Below, one piece after another: positions 1 to 11,129 of a stretch of 64,000 nt of DNA. Position numbers and translations under genes: made by a program. Every line of letters begins with the position of its first letter. Positions within the stretch are counted from its first letter, which is position 1. Source of the stretch: Ursus arctos (lineage: Eukaryota > Chordata > Mammalia > Carnivora > Ursidae); the NCBI RefSeq assembly GCF_023065955.2, contig NW_026622852.1, positions 8,774,423 to 8,838,422 on the forward strand, in the 5' to 3' direction. The notes beneath the pieces were generated by a model. It had not been told where the DNA came from. It saw nothing but the letters and a program-made list of their open reading frames with translations, and searched no databases.

Positions 1-479
1 TTCTATAGTTTCTTCTTGCCATACCACAGATCAAAAAAAAAAATTGGTCGTGATAGTTGTATCAAGTCGTACTTTTTACATCAACAGTATGCTGAGTTTT
101 AAAACTGAGCTCCATGCAAGTTCTGCAATTATAGCTCAGAAATTCTGCAAGAATATGATTCAAATTCATGTTTAAATATATTTCTTAAATTATTCTAAGA
201 CAATTTTAAAACCATATGCATATTCAAATTCACACAGCACACACACACATCCATGTTGAACTCCAGACTTCTGTATCCAGCTGCCCACTTGACATCGATC
301 TTCACCGTCACGTGTGCAAAATCATATTCTTTCCCACCCTGTCCCCAGACTTGTTCCACCTGCAGTGTTCCACGATTCATTAGGGGTAATCCATTCTTCC
401 AGTGGCTTAGCATCTTTCCTAACTCAGCTCGTCCCTCGCATTTCACATGCAAATGCACCATCACATGACCAGTTCACAC
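1..479. other. Unassigned sequence at window start
   Basis: No repeat family, gene or RNA is recognisable here. A short (AC)n run lies near 236-249. The overlapping 60-89 codon frames on both strands have no features of a known protein and look like chance ORFs. Confidence 0.6.
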
Positions 480-1250
480 CCCCTCCACTGCCCTGATCCT
501 GTGCAAATCACCAGCATGTCTCACTTGGAGCACTGCAATCGCTTCCTCATTGGTCTTCTGTCCTCTGACCTTTCCCTGTGATCATCTACTCTCAACCCAG
601 CACTCAAATAGATCCCTTTAAAAGTAAGTCAGATCATGTCTCTCAGATTATATCCCTCAAAATCTTCCAAAAGGGCCTCATCTTATTTTGAGAAAAGCCA
701 AAGCCCCTTTGATGTCCTACAGGAGCTTGCCTATTCTCATCCCTTTTGCCTTACTGAACTCATCTTCTATGCCTATCCCCCCTTGCTCACTCCACTCCAG
801 CCAGGCAGGTCCCCTTGCTATTACTCAAACACCTAAAGTATGCTGCTGTCTCAGGGCTTTTGCACTTGAGGTTTCCTCTTGCTCCTCCCCAGAGAGTAAG
901 TCTATTTCTCACCTGCTTTAGGCTTTTTTTTTTGTTTTTTTGTTTTTGTTTTTGTTTTTTGGTGAGACCTTCTCTAAGCTCTCACCGTACAATTTATTTC
1001 TTTTTTCTAATCACACAATTTAAAGTTGAAATCTTTCATGTTAATCCCAGTGCTTCGCATTTCTGTTCCCTGCATTATTTTTCTCCACAACACTTCCCAC
1101 TACCTGATAGACTATGTACTTAATAAGTATCTATTCATTGTCTGTCTCCTTAACCAGAAGGTAAGTCCCATGAGACCAGGATGTAGAATTCTGTTGTTCT
1201 GCTGCTCTCTTACCCAGGACATTCTGTGGCACAGATATTTGTAGAAGAGA
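480..1250 (+). mobile_element. L2 LINE 3' end fragment
   Basis: The sense strand shows the usual L2 3' landmarks: a pyrimidine-rich stretch with 'gggcttttgcactt' near 855, 'gagaccttctctaa' near 963, and 'aaccagaaggtaagtcccatga' wording (L2: a-g-tgtaagctccatgagg) near 1151-1172. Divergence is high, so this is an ancient mammalian copy. The frames inside it are not coding. Confidence 0.75.
927..961. repeat. T-rich simple repeat (TTTTTG)n
   Basis: Runs of five to ten T separated by single G lie inside the L2 fragment. This could be the degraded reverse-oriented tail of a lost small insertion, but no body is visible. Confidence 0.8.
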
Positions 1251-2090
1251 GGTATGAAAGAAAGTAGGGTAAAGCGATATTGCAACAGCAGTGGGGACAT
1301 GAGCCTATGACTATTTTAAAGGGGTGTTCAGAAAAGGCTCTTTGAGGACATAGCACTTGAACCCAAATGTTGAGAAGAGGACAGCTATGCAAAGATCAGG
1401 TAATAAAATATGCCATGTGTGGAGACTTTAACTCAGGATACGTTTTTGTTCAAAGAACAAAAAGAACCACACAGGTAGATCATGAGGAAAAGCTAGACAC
1501 AACTATTTGACAGACCTGGAGAAGTTATTGTCTACTGCAGAATACAAGATACAAGATACAAGATACAGATACAAGAAAAAATTTTATCTGGTTGCAGCAG
1601 CCAAGATTCAATGGAGGACTAGACGAGAAAAACATGGTAATATAGATTTTTAAAAATAGAGAGAAAAATTTTGCAATTCATAAATAACCTTATAAACAGT
1701 GAAGAACCTGTTTTACTCCAAAAATAGAAAAAAGAATCTAAAATTTGAGTGTCAAAGTGGTGGAAAGATCAAGGAAGTTGACAGGTGCTATATCATACAA
1801 GCAGTAAGAAAATGATTGAACTTCATCCTTCCGGAAACGGTGGCTTTTGGAGCATTTAAGCAGAGGGGAGATGTGATTTGAGATTTGATTTACATGTTTA
1901 AAGGATTGTTTTCACTCTCTAAATAATGGATATGGGGGCATAGCAAGAGTAGACTGAGAAAGTCACTAGGAAGTTATCACGATTTAGGAGAGATATGATG
2001 GTGGATTAGAGTCTGAAAAGCAAGGGAGTAGTAGTGTTTAGATGTGAGGAATGTGTTGGAGGCAGAGCTGCACTGTTGATGGATGCAAAG
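1251..2090 (+). repeat. Ancient mammalian interspersed repeat, two blocks (about 1251-1420 and 1740-2090)
   Basis: The wording resembles a widespread old mammalian repeat whose modern copies read '...ctctgaggaggtgacatttgag...' and '...agcaggggagtgacatgatc...'. Here 1336-1380 and 1856-1890 match those phrases loosely, followed by the 'gagagatgatggtgg'-like phrase at about 1990. I do not recall the family name with certainty. The intervening 1421-1740 is unassigned and contains a short (ACAAGAT)n tract. No coding potential is seen. Confidence 0.5.
1542..1575 (+). repeat. Short tandem repeat (ACAAGAT)n
   Basis: Four to five copies of a 7-nt unit ending in a shorter 'acagat' variant. This is an unstable minisatellite-like tract within otherwise unassigned sequence. 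Confidence 0.85.
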
Positions 2091-2126
2091 AGTGAAGGAC
2101 CTTTAACCCAGATATGCAAAACTGGT

Positions 2127-3418
2127 CCAGCATTTGAAAGTGTAGTCCATCATATCAACAAGCTAAAGAAGAGTATCACATATCATGTCAATAGATGCAG
2201 AAAAATCATTTGACAAAATCTAACAACTATTTGTGATGAGAATTCTCAGTAAACTGGAAATAGAGGGAAATTCCCTAGATTTGGTTAAAAAAAAAAATAG
2301 CCACACACACACACACACACAAAAACCCTACATCTAGCATTACACTTAATGATGAGAAACTCAGAGCTTTCCCAGTAAGATCAGGAGCAAGGCAAGGGTG
2401 TTTCCTTCACAAATGCTTTTCAACATTATACCGGAAGTCCTAGATAATGCAATAAGACAAGAAAATATAATAAAAGGTATGTAGATTTGGAAGGAAGAAA
2501 TAAAACTATCTTTATTCACATATATCATGATCGTCTTTATAGAAAATCTGAAAGAATCAACAACAGAAAAATTCCTGGAACTAAGAAACAATTATAGCAA
2601 TGTTATGGGATACAAGGTGGAAAAGTCAGCTTTCCTACATACCAATAATGAACAAGTGGAATGTGAATTTTGAAAACACAGTATCATTTACATTCATACC
2701 AAAAATAAATATATACTTAGATAAAAATCTAATAAAATATCTATGGTAGCTATAGGAGGAAAACTATAAAATATTGATCAAAACTCTGCTCAAAATTCTT
2801 AACTAAATCAAAGAACTAAATAAATGGAGAGACATTCCACGTTTATAGATAGGAAAATTCAATATTGTCAACATGTCAGTCCTTTCCAACTTTATCTATA
2901 GATTCGATGAAGTCCATTTAAAAATCCCAGCAAGTTAATTTGTGTATATTAACAGACTGAATTCAAAGTTTATATGAAAAGACAAAAGACCCAAAATAAC
3001 CAACACAATATTGAAAAAGAACAAAGTTGGAGGACTGATCTTACCCAACTTAAGATTTACTATAAAACCACAGTAATCAAGACAGTGTAGTATTGGTGAA
3101 AGAACAAACAAATCGATCAATAGAATAGAATAGAGAGCCCAAAAATAGATATAAATAAGTCATAAGCATAGCCACTGATCTTTGACAAAGGATCAAAGGC
3201 AATACAATGGAGAAAAGATAGTCTTTCAACAACTGGTACTGAAACAACTGGATATCCACATGCAAAAAAATGAATCAAAACACCAATCTTATGCCCTTCA
3301 CAAAACTGAAAATGGATAAAAGAGCTAAATATAAAATACTAAACTATAAAAGTCCCAGAAGATAACACAGGAGAAACTCTAGATGACCCTGAGTTTGCAA
3401 TGATATTTTAAAAAGTCA
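2127..3418 (+). mobile_element. Old L1 (L1MA-like), 5' part, ORF2 region
   Basis: The sense strand encodes decayed LINE-1 ORF2. It starts near the phrase for 'npiqhinkakeesyhisidaeks' (about 2145-2215) and covers the reverse transcriptase. The catalytic motif FADD is ruined: the codons at about 2512-2526 read as FTYIM in place of FADDM, so both metal-binding aspartates are gone. Multiple frameshifts and stops follow. The element stops at about 3418 in the middle of an ORF2 sentence and resumes at about 4946, which shows that the intervening L1 was inserted later. A (CA)n run sits at 2302-2320. Confidence 0.85.
2301..2320. repeat. (CA)n microsatellite inside old L1
   Basis: Nine to ten CA dinucleotides preceded by an A-run interrupt the ORF2 reading of the old L1. 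Confidence 0.9.
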
Positions 3419-3420
3419 TG

Positions 3421-4945
3421 GTCCATCACAATCTCAGATTTTAAGATATACTACAAAGCTGTAATAATCAAGACAGTATGGAATTGGCACAAAAATAGAA
3501 ACATAGGTCAAAGGAGCAGAATAGAAACCTCAGAAATAAACTCATGCTTTTATGGTCAATTAATCTATGACAAAGGACAAAAGAATATATAATAGGGAAA
3601 AGACAGTCTCTTTGATAAATGGTGCTGGGGAAACTGTATAGCTACACAATAAAGAATAATACCGGACCACTTTCTTACACTATACACAAAAATAAACTCA
3701 AGTGGATTAAAGACTAAATATGAGACCTGAAACCATAAAACTTCTAGAAGAAAATGTAAGCAGTAATTTCCTTGATATTAGCCTTCACAACATTTTTCTA
3801 GATATCTCTCCTCAAACAAGGGAAATAAAAACAAAAATAAACTATTTGGATTACATTAAAATAAAAAGAGTTTGTATAGCAAATGAAACTATCAACAAAA
3901 TGAAAAGACAGTCTACTGAATGGGAGAAGACATTTGCAAATGCTATATTCAATAGAGGTTAATATCCAAAATGTATAAAGAACTTACATGATTCAACATC
4001 CAAAAAAAAAAAAAACTGACTTAAAAATGGGCAGAGGAGTAGACGTTTTCCCAAAAAAAAGTTGTATGGATGGTCAAGCAACACATGCAATGATGTTCAA
4101 CATCATTAATCCTCAGGGAAATGCAAATCAAAATGACAATATCACCTCACACCTGACAGACGGTAAAATCAAACAATACGAAATAACAGGTATTAGCACG
4201 ATGTGGAGAAAACCCTTATGCACTGTTGGAGGGAATGAAAGCTGGTGCAGCCACAGTAGAAAACAGTACGGAGGTTCCACAAAAGCTTAAAAATAGAATT
4301 GCCATGTGATCCAGTAATTCCGCTACTGAGTATTTAGCCAAAGAAAACAAAAACACTAATTTGAAAAAAATATACGCACTCCTATGTTTATTGCAGCATT
4401 ATTTACAAGAGCCAAGATATGGAATCAACCCAACCGCGCATCGACAGAGGAATGGATAAAGATGTAGAGTGTGTGTGCATGAGCGTGTAATGGAATATTA
4501 TTCAGCCATAAAAAAGGATGAGATCTTGCCATTTGCAACATGGATGGACCTAGAAGGTATTATGCTAAGTGAAATAAGTCAGAGAAGGATAAATACCATA
4601 TGATCTCACTTTTATCTGGAATCTGAACAACAACAAAAAATGAATAAACAAACAAACGACAAAAGTCAGAAAGAGACTCATAAATACTGAGAAAAAACTG
4701 ATGGTTGTCAGAGGAGAGGGGATGGGCAGAATGGGTGAAGGGGAGTAGGAAATATAGGTTTCCAGTTATAAAATTAATAAGTCATAAAGATAAAAGTGTT
4801 ATGATAGCATTGTATGGTGACAGATGGTAGCTATGCTTATGGCTAGTATAGCATAACGTATAGAGTTGTTGAATCACTATGCTGTACACCCGAAACTAAT
4901 GTAACATGGTGTGTCAATTATACTTTGATTAAAAAAATAAAATAA
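3421..4945 (+). mobile_element. Younger L1, 5'-truncated, inserted into old L1
   Basis: This L1 starts inside ORF2 at a sequence corresponding to about 3040-3080 of the older element, so the same ORF2 region occurs twice in tandem orientation. It continues through the ORF2 C-terminal part, the 'ttattcagccataaaa' landmark at about 4500, a 3' UTR and an A-rich end (about 4930-4948). The truncated 5' end, A-rich 3' end and interruption of the old L1 indicate target-primed insertion. No clean TSD can be read, although A-rich 'aaaag' words occur on both sides. It is heavily mutated and cannot be active. Confidence 0.85.
3720..3962 (+). pseudogene. L1 ORF2 C-terminal relic (80-codon open fragment)
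   Basis: This open stretch encodes residues of the ORF2p C-terminal half, recognisable from 'MRPETIKLLEEN', 'DYIKIKRVCIANETINK' and 'TEWEKTFANAIFN'. In an intact L1 these follow the reverse transcriptase and precede the cysteine-rich end. It begins at an internal Met, not a real start, and ends at a premature stop. It belongs to the younger L1 at 3421-4945. It continues in a different frame from 3988 with a poly-A expansion, showing that the frame is broken. It is a non-functional transposon relic. Confidence 0.8.
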
Positions 4946-6370
4946 AAGGACAGAATCCATGAAACAAAGAATTGATAAGCTGCACTTCATTTAAAATTAA
5001 AAATTTCTGCTCTGGGAAAGACCGTGTCAAGAGAATGAGAATACAAGTCACCCTCTGGGAAAAAAATGTTTGCAAAGGACACATCAGATAAAGGATTGTT
5101 ACACAAAATACAAAGAACTCTTAAAATTCAACAACAAAAAAACAAACCACCAGATTAAAAAAATGTTTCAAAGGCCTTAACAGACACTATGGCAAAAAAA
5201 AAAAAAAATTACAGATGGCAAAAATAAGCACATGAAATGATGTTCCAGGGATGCGTGGGTGGCTCAGTTGGTTAAGTGTCTGCCTTCAGCTCAGGTCACG
5301 GTCCTGGGGTCCTGGGATCACTGCTCTGCAGGGAGCCTGCTTCTCCCTCTCCCTCTGCTGCTCCCCCTGCCTGCGCGCCCTCTCTCTCTCTCTCTCTCTC
5401 TGTCAAATAAATAAATAAGATCTTTTTTTAAAAAAAGATTCTCCACATTACAGTCAACAGGAAAATGCAAATTAAAACAATGATGAGATATCATTATATA
5501 CTTAGAGAATGGCCAAAATCCAGAGCACTGACAATCCCAGCTGCTGACCAAGACGGGGAGTTACAAGAACTCTAATTCGTGGCTGGTGGAAATGCAAAGT
5601 AGCTCAGACACTTTGGAAGACAGTTTGGCAGTTTCTTACAAAACTAAGTATACTCTTACCATACGGTCCAGCAATTATGCTCCCTGGTATTTACCCTAAG
5701 GGTTTGAAAGTTATACCCACACAAAAACTGGCACACAAATACTTGTAGCAGCTTTAGTCACAATTGCCAAAACTTGGAAGCCACCAAGGTGTCACTGGGT
5801 GGGTGAGTGGATGCGTAAACTGTGGTTTCAGACAATGGAATATTCCAGACAGTGGAATATTATTCAGCACTAAGAAGAAATGATCTACCAAGTCATGAAA
5901 AAACATGGAGGAACCTTAAATGCATGTTACTGAGTGAAAGAAGCTAGTCCGAAAAGACTACGTACTAAACATACAATTCCAACAATATCACATTCTTTAA
6001 AAGGCAAAGCTATGGAAATAGTTAAAAGATCAGTGATTGCCAGGGGTTGGTGGGAAGAGAGGGATGAACTAGCAGAGCACAGAGGATTTTTAGGGCAATG
6101 AAACTACTCTAAATGATTCTATACTGGTGGCCACATGTCATGAGAAATTTATCAAAACCCACAGAGGGTGCAACATTCTATGGACCCTAATGGAAACCAT
6201 GGGTTCTTGTTGATAATGATGCATCAGTTTAAATTCATCAGTTGTAACAAATGTACCACTCTTGGGGGGAGGAGGATAACGGGGAGATGGGGTATATGGG
6301 AAATATCTGTACCTTCTAAATTTTTCTGTGAACCTAAAACTGTTGTAAAAGTTAATTTTTAAAAATGAGA
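4946..6370 (+). mobile_element. Old L1 (L1MA-like), 3' part
   Basis: This resumes the older ORF2 exactly where it stopped at about 3418 (the 'atccatgaaacaaagaattgataag' region). It runs through the ORF2 C-terminus to an L1MA-like 3' UTR ending with 'gtgaacctaaaactg' wording near 6330 and a weak A-rich end. A SINE interrupts it at 5248-5437. At 5829-5861 a 16-nt ORF2 word is duplicated in tandem (one mismatch). It is non-functional. Confidence 0.85.
5248..5437 (+). mobile_element. CAN SINE (carnivore tRNA-Lys SINE)
   Basis: A tRNA-like head with 'gtgggtggctcagttggttaag' A-box wording, then a CT-rich body, a (TC)n run at 5381-5401 and an A-rich tail containing AATAAA repeats. It lies inside the old L1 ORF2 3' part. 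The head and tail are complete but the TSD is not clear in the A-rich surroundings. Confidence 0.95.
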
Positions 6371-6758
6371 GACAAAAACTAAAGATAACACCTAGATTTT
6401 TTTTTACCTGAACAACTGGCAGAATGTTCATAGAATGTTGTACACAATTCTGTTGGGGGGCAATGGAGAAGAGGCAGGTATTTGGGGCTGGGGCAAGAGT
6501 TCCACTTTGTAAATCACTCTATAAATTTTAACCCTTTATAGACAAAGAACGCAGGTCATAAACATGTGATTGCCAATTGTACTTTTCTTTTTTTTTTTTT
6601 TTTGGTCTAGACTTTGAGATAACATTTCTCCTTCTATCTTTGTGCATATACTTGAATTGTTCTAGATTCTTCTGCATATCTACACATACAAAGAAGGACA
6701 CTCTGATAGAGATTGCTCACCTGTCCAAGGTACGCTCACATTAAGAAAGAAATTCAGT
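6371..6758. other. Unassigned sequence
   Basis: No family is recognised. It contains a T-run at about 6586-6604, possibly the tail of a lost reverse-oriented retroelement. Confidence 0.5.
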
Positions 6759-7409
6759 CTAGGGAAGGAAGAGGAATGTCAGAGTTGAGGTTGGAAGTTC
6801 CATGCTGGTGTGGGTCCCAACAATCCCTGAGGCAAACCCCAAACTAAATCTTGGAAGAAGATAACTACATAGAAGTCCCCAGACAGGTTTAAGGGCCTGA
6901 GAGCAGAGACACTGTTGTCCTTCTGATTGAGACCCAGATTGCCCAAAGACCCAACTGTCCGTAGCACCCAGAGCGTGTGGAACCAGGAAGGTAAGCTGCA
7001 AATACTCTAGCAGAAGAGCCTTGGAATGTCCCCACACATCCATCATTATGGTGAAGTGGTTAGTTTGACAAAATGCTTCCCATGTGCCAGAGAAAGACAC
7101 AACCACAGGACAGAAGAGGGAGGGGGGAAGGAAAGGAAAGAGGCAGAGAAGTTTCAGGAGCTGAGCTTCAAGTGGCCATACAGTTGGGCCTGGACTGGAA
7201 ATGAATGACCTGGGTGAGCAAGCAACCAACTGTTGGGAAACCAGCAGGGATGGTTGATGGTAGGGAGCCATGCGTTCATCTCCCCACCCTGCCTGGGCGC
7301 CCTTCAAGCATTCAGAAGCTACAGACACAACCCCAGGAGGGAGAGAAGACCCTGCATTGCCTGAAATTTGCATCGAGCCTCCTGGAGTAATAGGAGGCTT
7401 GAAATACAA
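6759..7409 (-). other. Longest unexplained ORF (216 codons), probably not a gene
   Basis: This is the longest open frame in the window that is not a transposon. The translation is rich in Leu, Ser and Pro, with a hydrophobic stretch around residues 86-108, and has no motif I recognise. The opposite strand carries several competing frames and a consensus-like 5' splice site (GGAAG|GTAAGC at 6986-6996). No promoter, Kozak context or intron boundaries support translation on this strand. It may be a chance ORF in GC-balanced single-copy DNA or a decayed repeat. A function should not be assigned. Confidence 0.2.
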
Positions 7410-8098
7410 AAATAAATCCGGTTAGAGAAAAACAAAATTACGTATTTTGCACCCCTGGTTACATGGAAACCTCACATATGCTCTATATAAATGGTGTTAG
7501 TGTTTCCCAAAAGACTGGGGTCTGTTTGGATTGACAAGGAATGTGAGCAGGTCCTCCGCTCCAAAAATTTGCTCTTCACCTTCAAAACAAAACTTTCCTA
7601 TTGCTCTTCTTTCAGGCTTATAATTCAGAATATTTGAAACATATCTTGAGAATGGCAAGGTGAGATCGTTTTTAAGTTATAATCTGCAACTACTTACACG
7701 TGTGAATCAAGATATCCTTCATACACTGCAACCAAAATAAAAGGTAGGCATAAGCAGGATGCAGAAACAGGTATGGGACAGACACTGTTATTTAACTTCC
7801 GGCTAATTTATGTCCACCAAAACAAGTGCGGGCTGTATGTCAATTGACTTTTTAATAACTGATGTGTATTTAAACTTATCAAATGCTTCTAACCTTAAAG
7901 GCATTTATTTTATAAATCTGAATGGTTTGAAGATGTCATTTAAAAAAATAACTATTGCTAAAAATATTTACAAGCTACTGTTCTATACACTATTGAAATT
8001 ATTCATTTTAAATACAAGATTTTGGCAAATGTCACCTTTATTATAGAAACTGATTATAGATATCATTGTGCATACTAGCTAAATATTACTGATAGTGA
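7410..8098. other. Unassigned AT-rich sequence
   Basis: No repeat family or coding signal is recognised. The short frame at 7810-8046 is Asn/Leu/Ile-rich, as expected by chance in AT-rich DNA. Confidence 0.5.
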
Positions 8099-8690
8099 TT
8101 ATTTTCTTTTTATATTGTGGTAAAAACACTTAACATGAGATCTACCCTTCTAACAAAAATTAAGTGTACAGGACAATATTGTTGGCTCTCAGTACAATGC
8201 TGTACAGTGGAGCTCCAGACCTTCCTCATCTTACTTAACTGAAACTTTATGGCTTTTCATTAATAACTCCCTAATTCCCTTTCCCTTTAGCCCCACCGTT
8301 CCACTCTTTACTTCTATGAACTCGACTGTTTTGGTACCTCATATAAGTGTTACTATGTAGCAACTAGGTATGTTGTCTTTCTGTGTCTTGCTAATTTCAC
8401 TTAACATGATGTCCTCAAGGTCCATTCATGTTGCCACACGTTAAGAAATTTCCTTCTTTTTTTAAAGCTGAACTGTATTCCGTTGTACGTATAAACCACG
8501 CTGGCCTTACCATTCATCTGTCATGGACATTTGGCCTGTTCCCACATCTTAGCCATTGTCAACAGTGCTGCAAGGAACATGGGAGTGCTAACATCTCTCC
8601 GAGATCCTGATTTTAATTCATCAAATAAATACCCAGAAGTGGCATTGCTGGCTCATATGCTATTTCTATTTTTAATTTTTTGAGGGACTT
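8099..8690 (-). mobile_element. L1 3' end, L1MA/L1MB-like
   Basis: Read on the minus strand this is L1 ORF2 C-terminus and 3' UTR. On the plus strand the well-known antisense phrases appear: 'attgtggtaaaaacactta' (8116), 'tacctcatataagtg' (8335), 'gatgtcctcaaggtccattc' (8408) and 'tacccagaagtggcattgctgg' wording (8630). It is 5'-truncated and has no intact frame. Confidence 0.85.
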
Positions 8691-8705
8691 CCACAATGAA
8701 TAACT

Positions 8706-8915
8706 ATTTCTTGTTTGCTGCTCTGTACAAGGAACAGTGCCAAGAATGTGCTTCTATTCTCTCTGAATCTTCCTCTCAACTCTGTGAGGCAGATCCTCCT
8801 GTTACCTCCATTTTAACACTGGAAAAAAGAGACTTAACTAACTTGCCCCAAGTCAGAGAAGTCAGAATATGTGGAGCTGACTTCAAAGCCTGAAACTTTA
8901 CCCACTACGGAGTTG
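8706..8915 (-). mobile_element. MIR SINE
   Basis: Reverse-complement MIR order is visible: 'gaacagtgccaagaatgtg', 'caactctgtgaggcagatcc', 'gagacttaactaacttgccc', 'cttcaaagcctga...acccacta'. Ancient mammalian tRNA-derived SINE, non-coding. Confidence 0.8.
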
Positions 8916-8992
8916 TTTTTCAATAATCTGTCAAAGCCTGATTTAAGAAAGAAATGAAAAAGCCAGTAAGAGAGCTCTAAACACCAAATTAA

Positions 8993-9202
8993 GGGGCGCC
9001 TGGGTGGCTCAGTAGGTTAAGTGTCAGCCTTTGGCTCAGGTCATGATCCCATCTTCCTCGATCGAGTCCTGCGTCAGGCTCCTTACTCAGTGGGGAGCCT
9101 GCTTCTCCCTCCGCCTGCCGCTCCCCCTGCTTGTGCTCTCTCTCTCTCTCTCTCTCTCTCTGTCTGATAAATAAATAAAACCTTAAAAATAAATAAATAA
9201 AT
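8993..9202 (+). mobile_element. CAN SINE with 14-15 bp TSD
   Basis: Complete head (GGGGCGCCTGGGTGGCTCAG), CT-rich body with (TC)n at 9138-9162, and an (AAATA)n tail. A perfect TSD, aaacaccaaattaa, lies at 8979-8992 and 9203-9216. Confidence 0.97.
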
Positions 9203-9219
9203 AAACACCAAATTAAGTC

Positions 9220-9940
9220 CACAAGACATGTGATCTTGAGTCACTTTAAAAAACAATGGAACTTTATTAATAACCGAGTGTCATTTTTTAGGACATGGTT
9301 CCTCTCTTGTGCAGGCCTCCTGGATTGCAATGGTCTGACAGAAGTTCCTCTAAAACAAAATCTTCCCACACCAGATGTCAGGGAGCTCTATGTTTCTCCA
9401 TGGAATAACCAATAATGTAACCACTGCCGTGAGAAAGGACTTTGAGATGCCAAAATAAACCGAGAATTCCCCCTTTATGACGTGAGTGAGGAAGAAAAGA
9501 GCACAGTTGGAGGAGAAAAACTAGATATTCCCCAAAATAGGCTAGCTCCAGGGAAACTGGTTGTGCCTCAACATTTGACTTCTACACGTGGGACCGTCTC
9601 AGTGGGGCCTGCAGACCGTGGGGCCCGGTCCCCGCAGGATACACACTGTCAGTGTTCTCACCACCAGCTCTGCACCTCCAGGAGAACCAACAGACCTCAA
9701 GGCAAGGAGCCTTGGCAAAGCCTGGCAGTCTGCGTGCGGCACTGTGCCGCGTGGCAGAAGGATGGATCGCAGGTAACCCTGTGGCAGATGGGGCCCCTTT
9801 GGATTCAGATAATCCAGGGTGAGTTCCTGTGAGTTTTTCTCCCCATCTGTAACTGAATATAGCATTGTCTGTTACTGTGCCTATTAAATGACATATAATA
9901 TACAATTCTCTTGCTTTTCCTCCAGCCTAGATCGATCTCA
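9220..9940 (+). other. Single-copy block with exon-like signals
   Basis: A pyrimidine tract plus AG (ttcctctcttgtgcag, ending at 9314) resembles a 3' splice site, and CGCAG|GTAACC near 9766-9776 resembles a donor. A 116-codon frame spans 9482-9832 but continues past the donor and begins without a clear Kozak context. Its translation has no recognised domain. The interval might be a non-coding exon or simply chance splice-like words. Confidence 0.2.
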
Positions 9941-9943
9941 GTA

Positions 9944-9946
<3 letters not shown>

Positions 9947-9994
<48 letters not shown>

Positions 9995-10004
9995 AACACA
10001 CACA
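9947..10004. repeat. (CT)n(CA)n compound microsatellite
   Basis: About 14 CT repeats pass directly into about 14 CA repeats with one interruption (acaaacac). It is a likely polymorphic locus. Confidence 0.95.
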
Positions 10005-10279
10005 TGACTCCAGACTCAACTACGGAGTCGTCAAAGTGAACTACTAGTCTTCTCCCCAGATCGTGCAGGATCCATGAGCCTCACCCTATCAGTGAGTGAA
10101 ACACACGTAGAAAATCAACAAGAAAATTTCATGGAGAAATGCCAAAATTTTCATTCTTAACTTGTCTTTTACTCTGACAGCTGGTGCCCCAACCGCTCAG
10201 GGAATCCGGTCCCCTTTATGAGCACACCACATCTGGAATCGAACCAGGAGGTGCATGCCCGTCCTTGCTGTCTCACGAC
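10005..10279. other. Unassigned sequence
   Basis: No recognisable family; adjoins the L2 that follows. Confidence 0.5.
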
Positions 10280-10895
10280 CACCCGAGCCATCATGGTTTC
10301 TCTCCTGGATTACCACAACAGCCTCCCCTTCCTTGGTCTATTTCAACACACCATTCGGAGTCACATGTTTAAAAACACATGCTCAACACCTTGCCATGCT
10401 ATCCCCATCTCACTCTGAGGGAATGACTGGCACGTCTCCAGATCACCTGTGTGGCCCTCCCACCTCACCTGCCATGCTCCAGCCACACTGGAAGTCCCCA
10501 GGCACACTCCCACCTTAGGCCCTTGCTCTACTCGTAGACTGTGGTCGGATATCTCTTCCCTCAATAATACTGGGCTAACTTCCTAACACCTGTAAGTCCT
10601 CGTCAAACATCACCTTCTCCATGAGGCCCTCCCTGACTGCCCTATCTAATCTACAAAACTTCTCTGCCCCCTGCACTCTTAATCTGCATTACCTTGTTCT
10701 ACTTTTTTGTTTTTGCATACTTACCCCCTTTTCATTTAGGCACTTATCAAATTTTTCTTATGGTCCTATTCCCCTGCTAAAAACTAAGCTCCTAGAGGTC
10801 AAGAGTCTAGGCCTGCATTGTTTCTAATGGATCTCAAGCACCAAGAACAGAGAGCAGAGTAGGTATTCAATAAATATTAGCTGAATGACTAAAAC
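10280..10895 (+). mobile_element. L2 LINE 3' end
   Basis: Clear L2 3' landmarks occur in order: 'catcaccttctccatgaggccctccctgac' (about 10609-10637), 'ttaggcacttatcaa' (10735), 'aagctcctagaggtcaag' (10787), 'ggtattcaataaatattagctgaatga' (10862-10888). The polyadenylation-like AATAAA at 10869 is part of the L2 end. Confidence 0.9.
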
Positions 10896-11129
10896 AAATT
10901 GGATAACACAGTTTAACACACAATAGATGTTAATTTCCTCTCCGTTCATTGTCTCATGAACATTGGGCCATTTTCCATAGAGAGCACTAAGAAATTCTTA
11001 AACCTCTCTGGGTAGCTAAAAGAGCAGAATCTAGAAGCCTCTTAATTCCTGAGGAAGACCCTGGGACAAATCAGATAGCTTCCATATCTTTAAAAAACAT
11101 TTCACATTTTACTGAAATAAAATGTTTGA
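10896..11129. other. Unassigned sequence
   Basis: No family recognised between the L2 end and an old L1. Confidence 0.5.

Noticed and set aside
3421..4945. Tandem duplication of a host segment (same text seen twice within 2.1-4 kb)
   Set aside because: The repeated text is L1 ORF2 and the older L1 resumes after 4945, so nested insertion explains it better than duplication.
10869..10874. AATAAA as a gene polyadenylation signal
   Set aside because: It is the normal end of the L2 3' terminus; no gene lies upstream.
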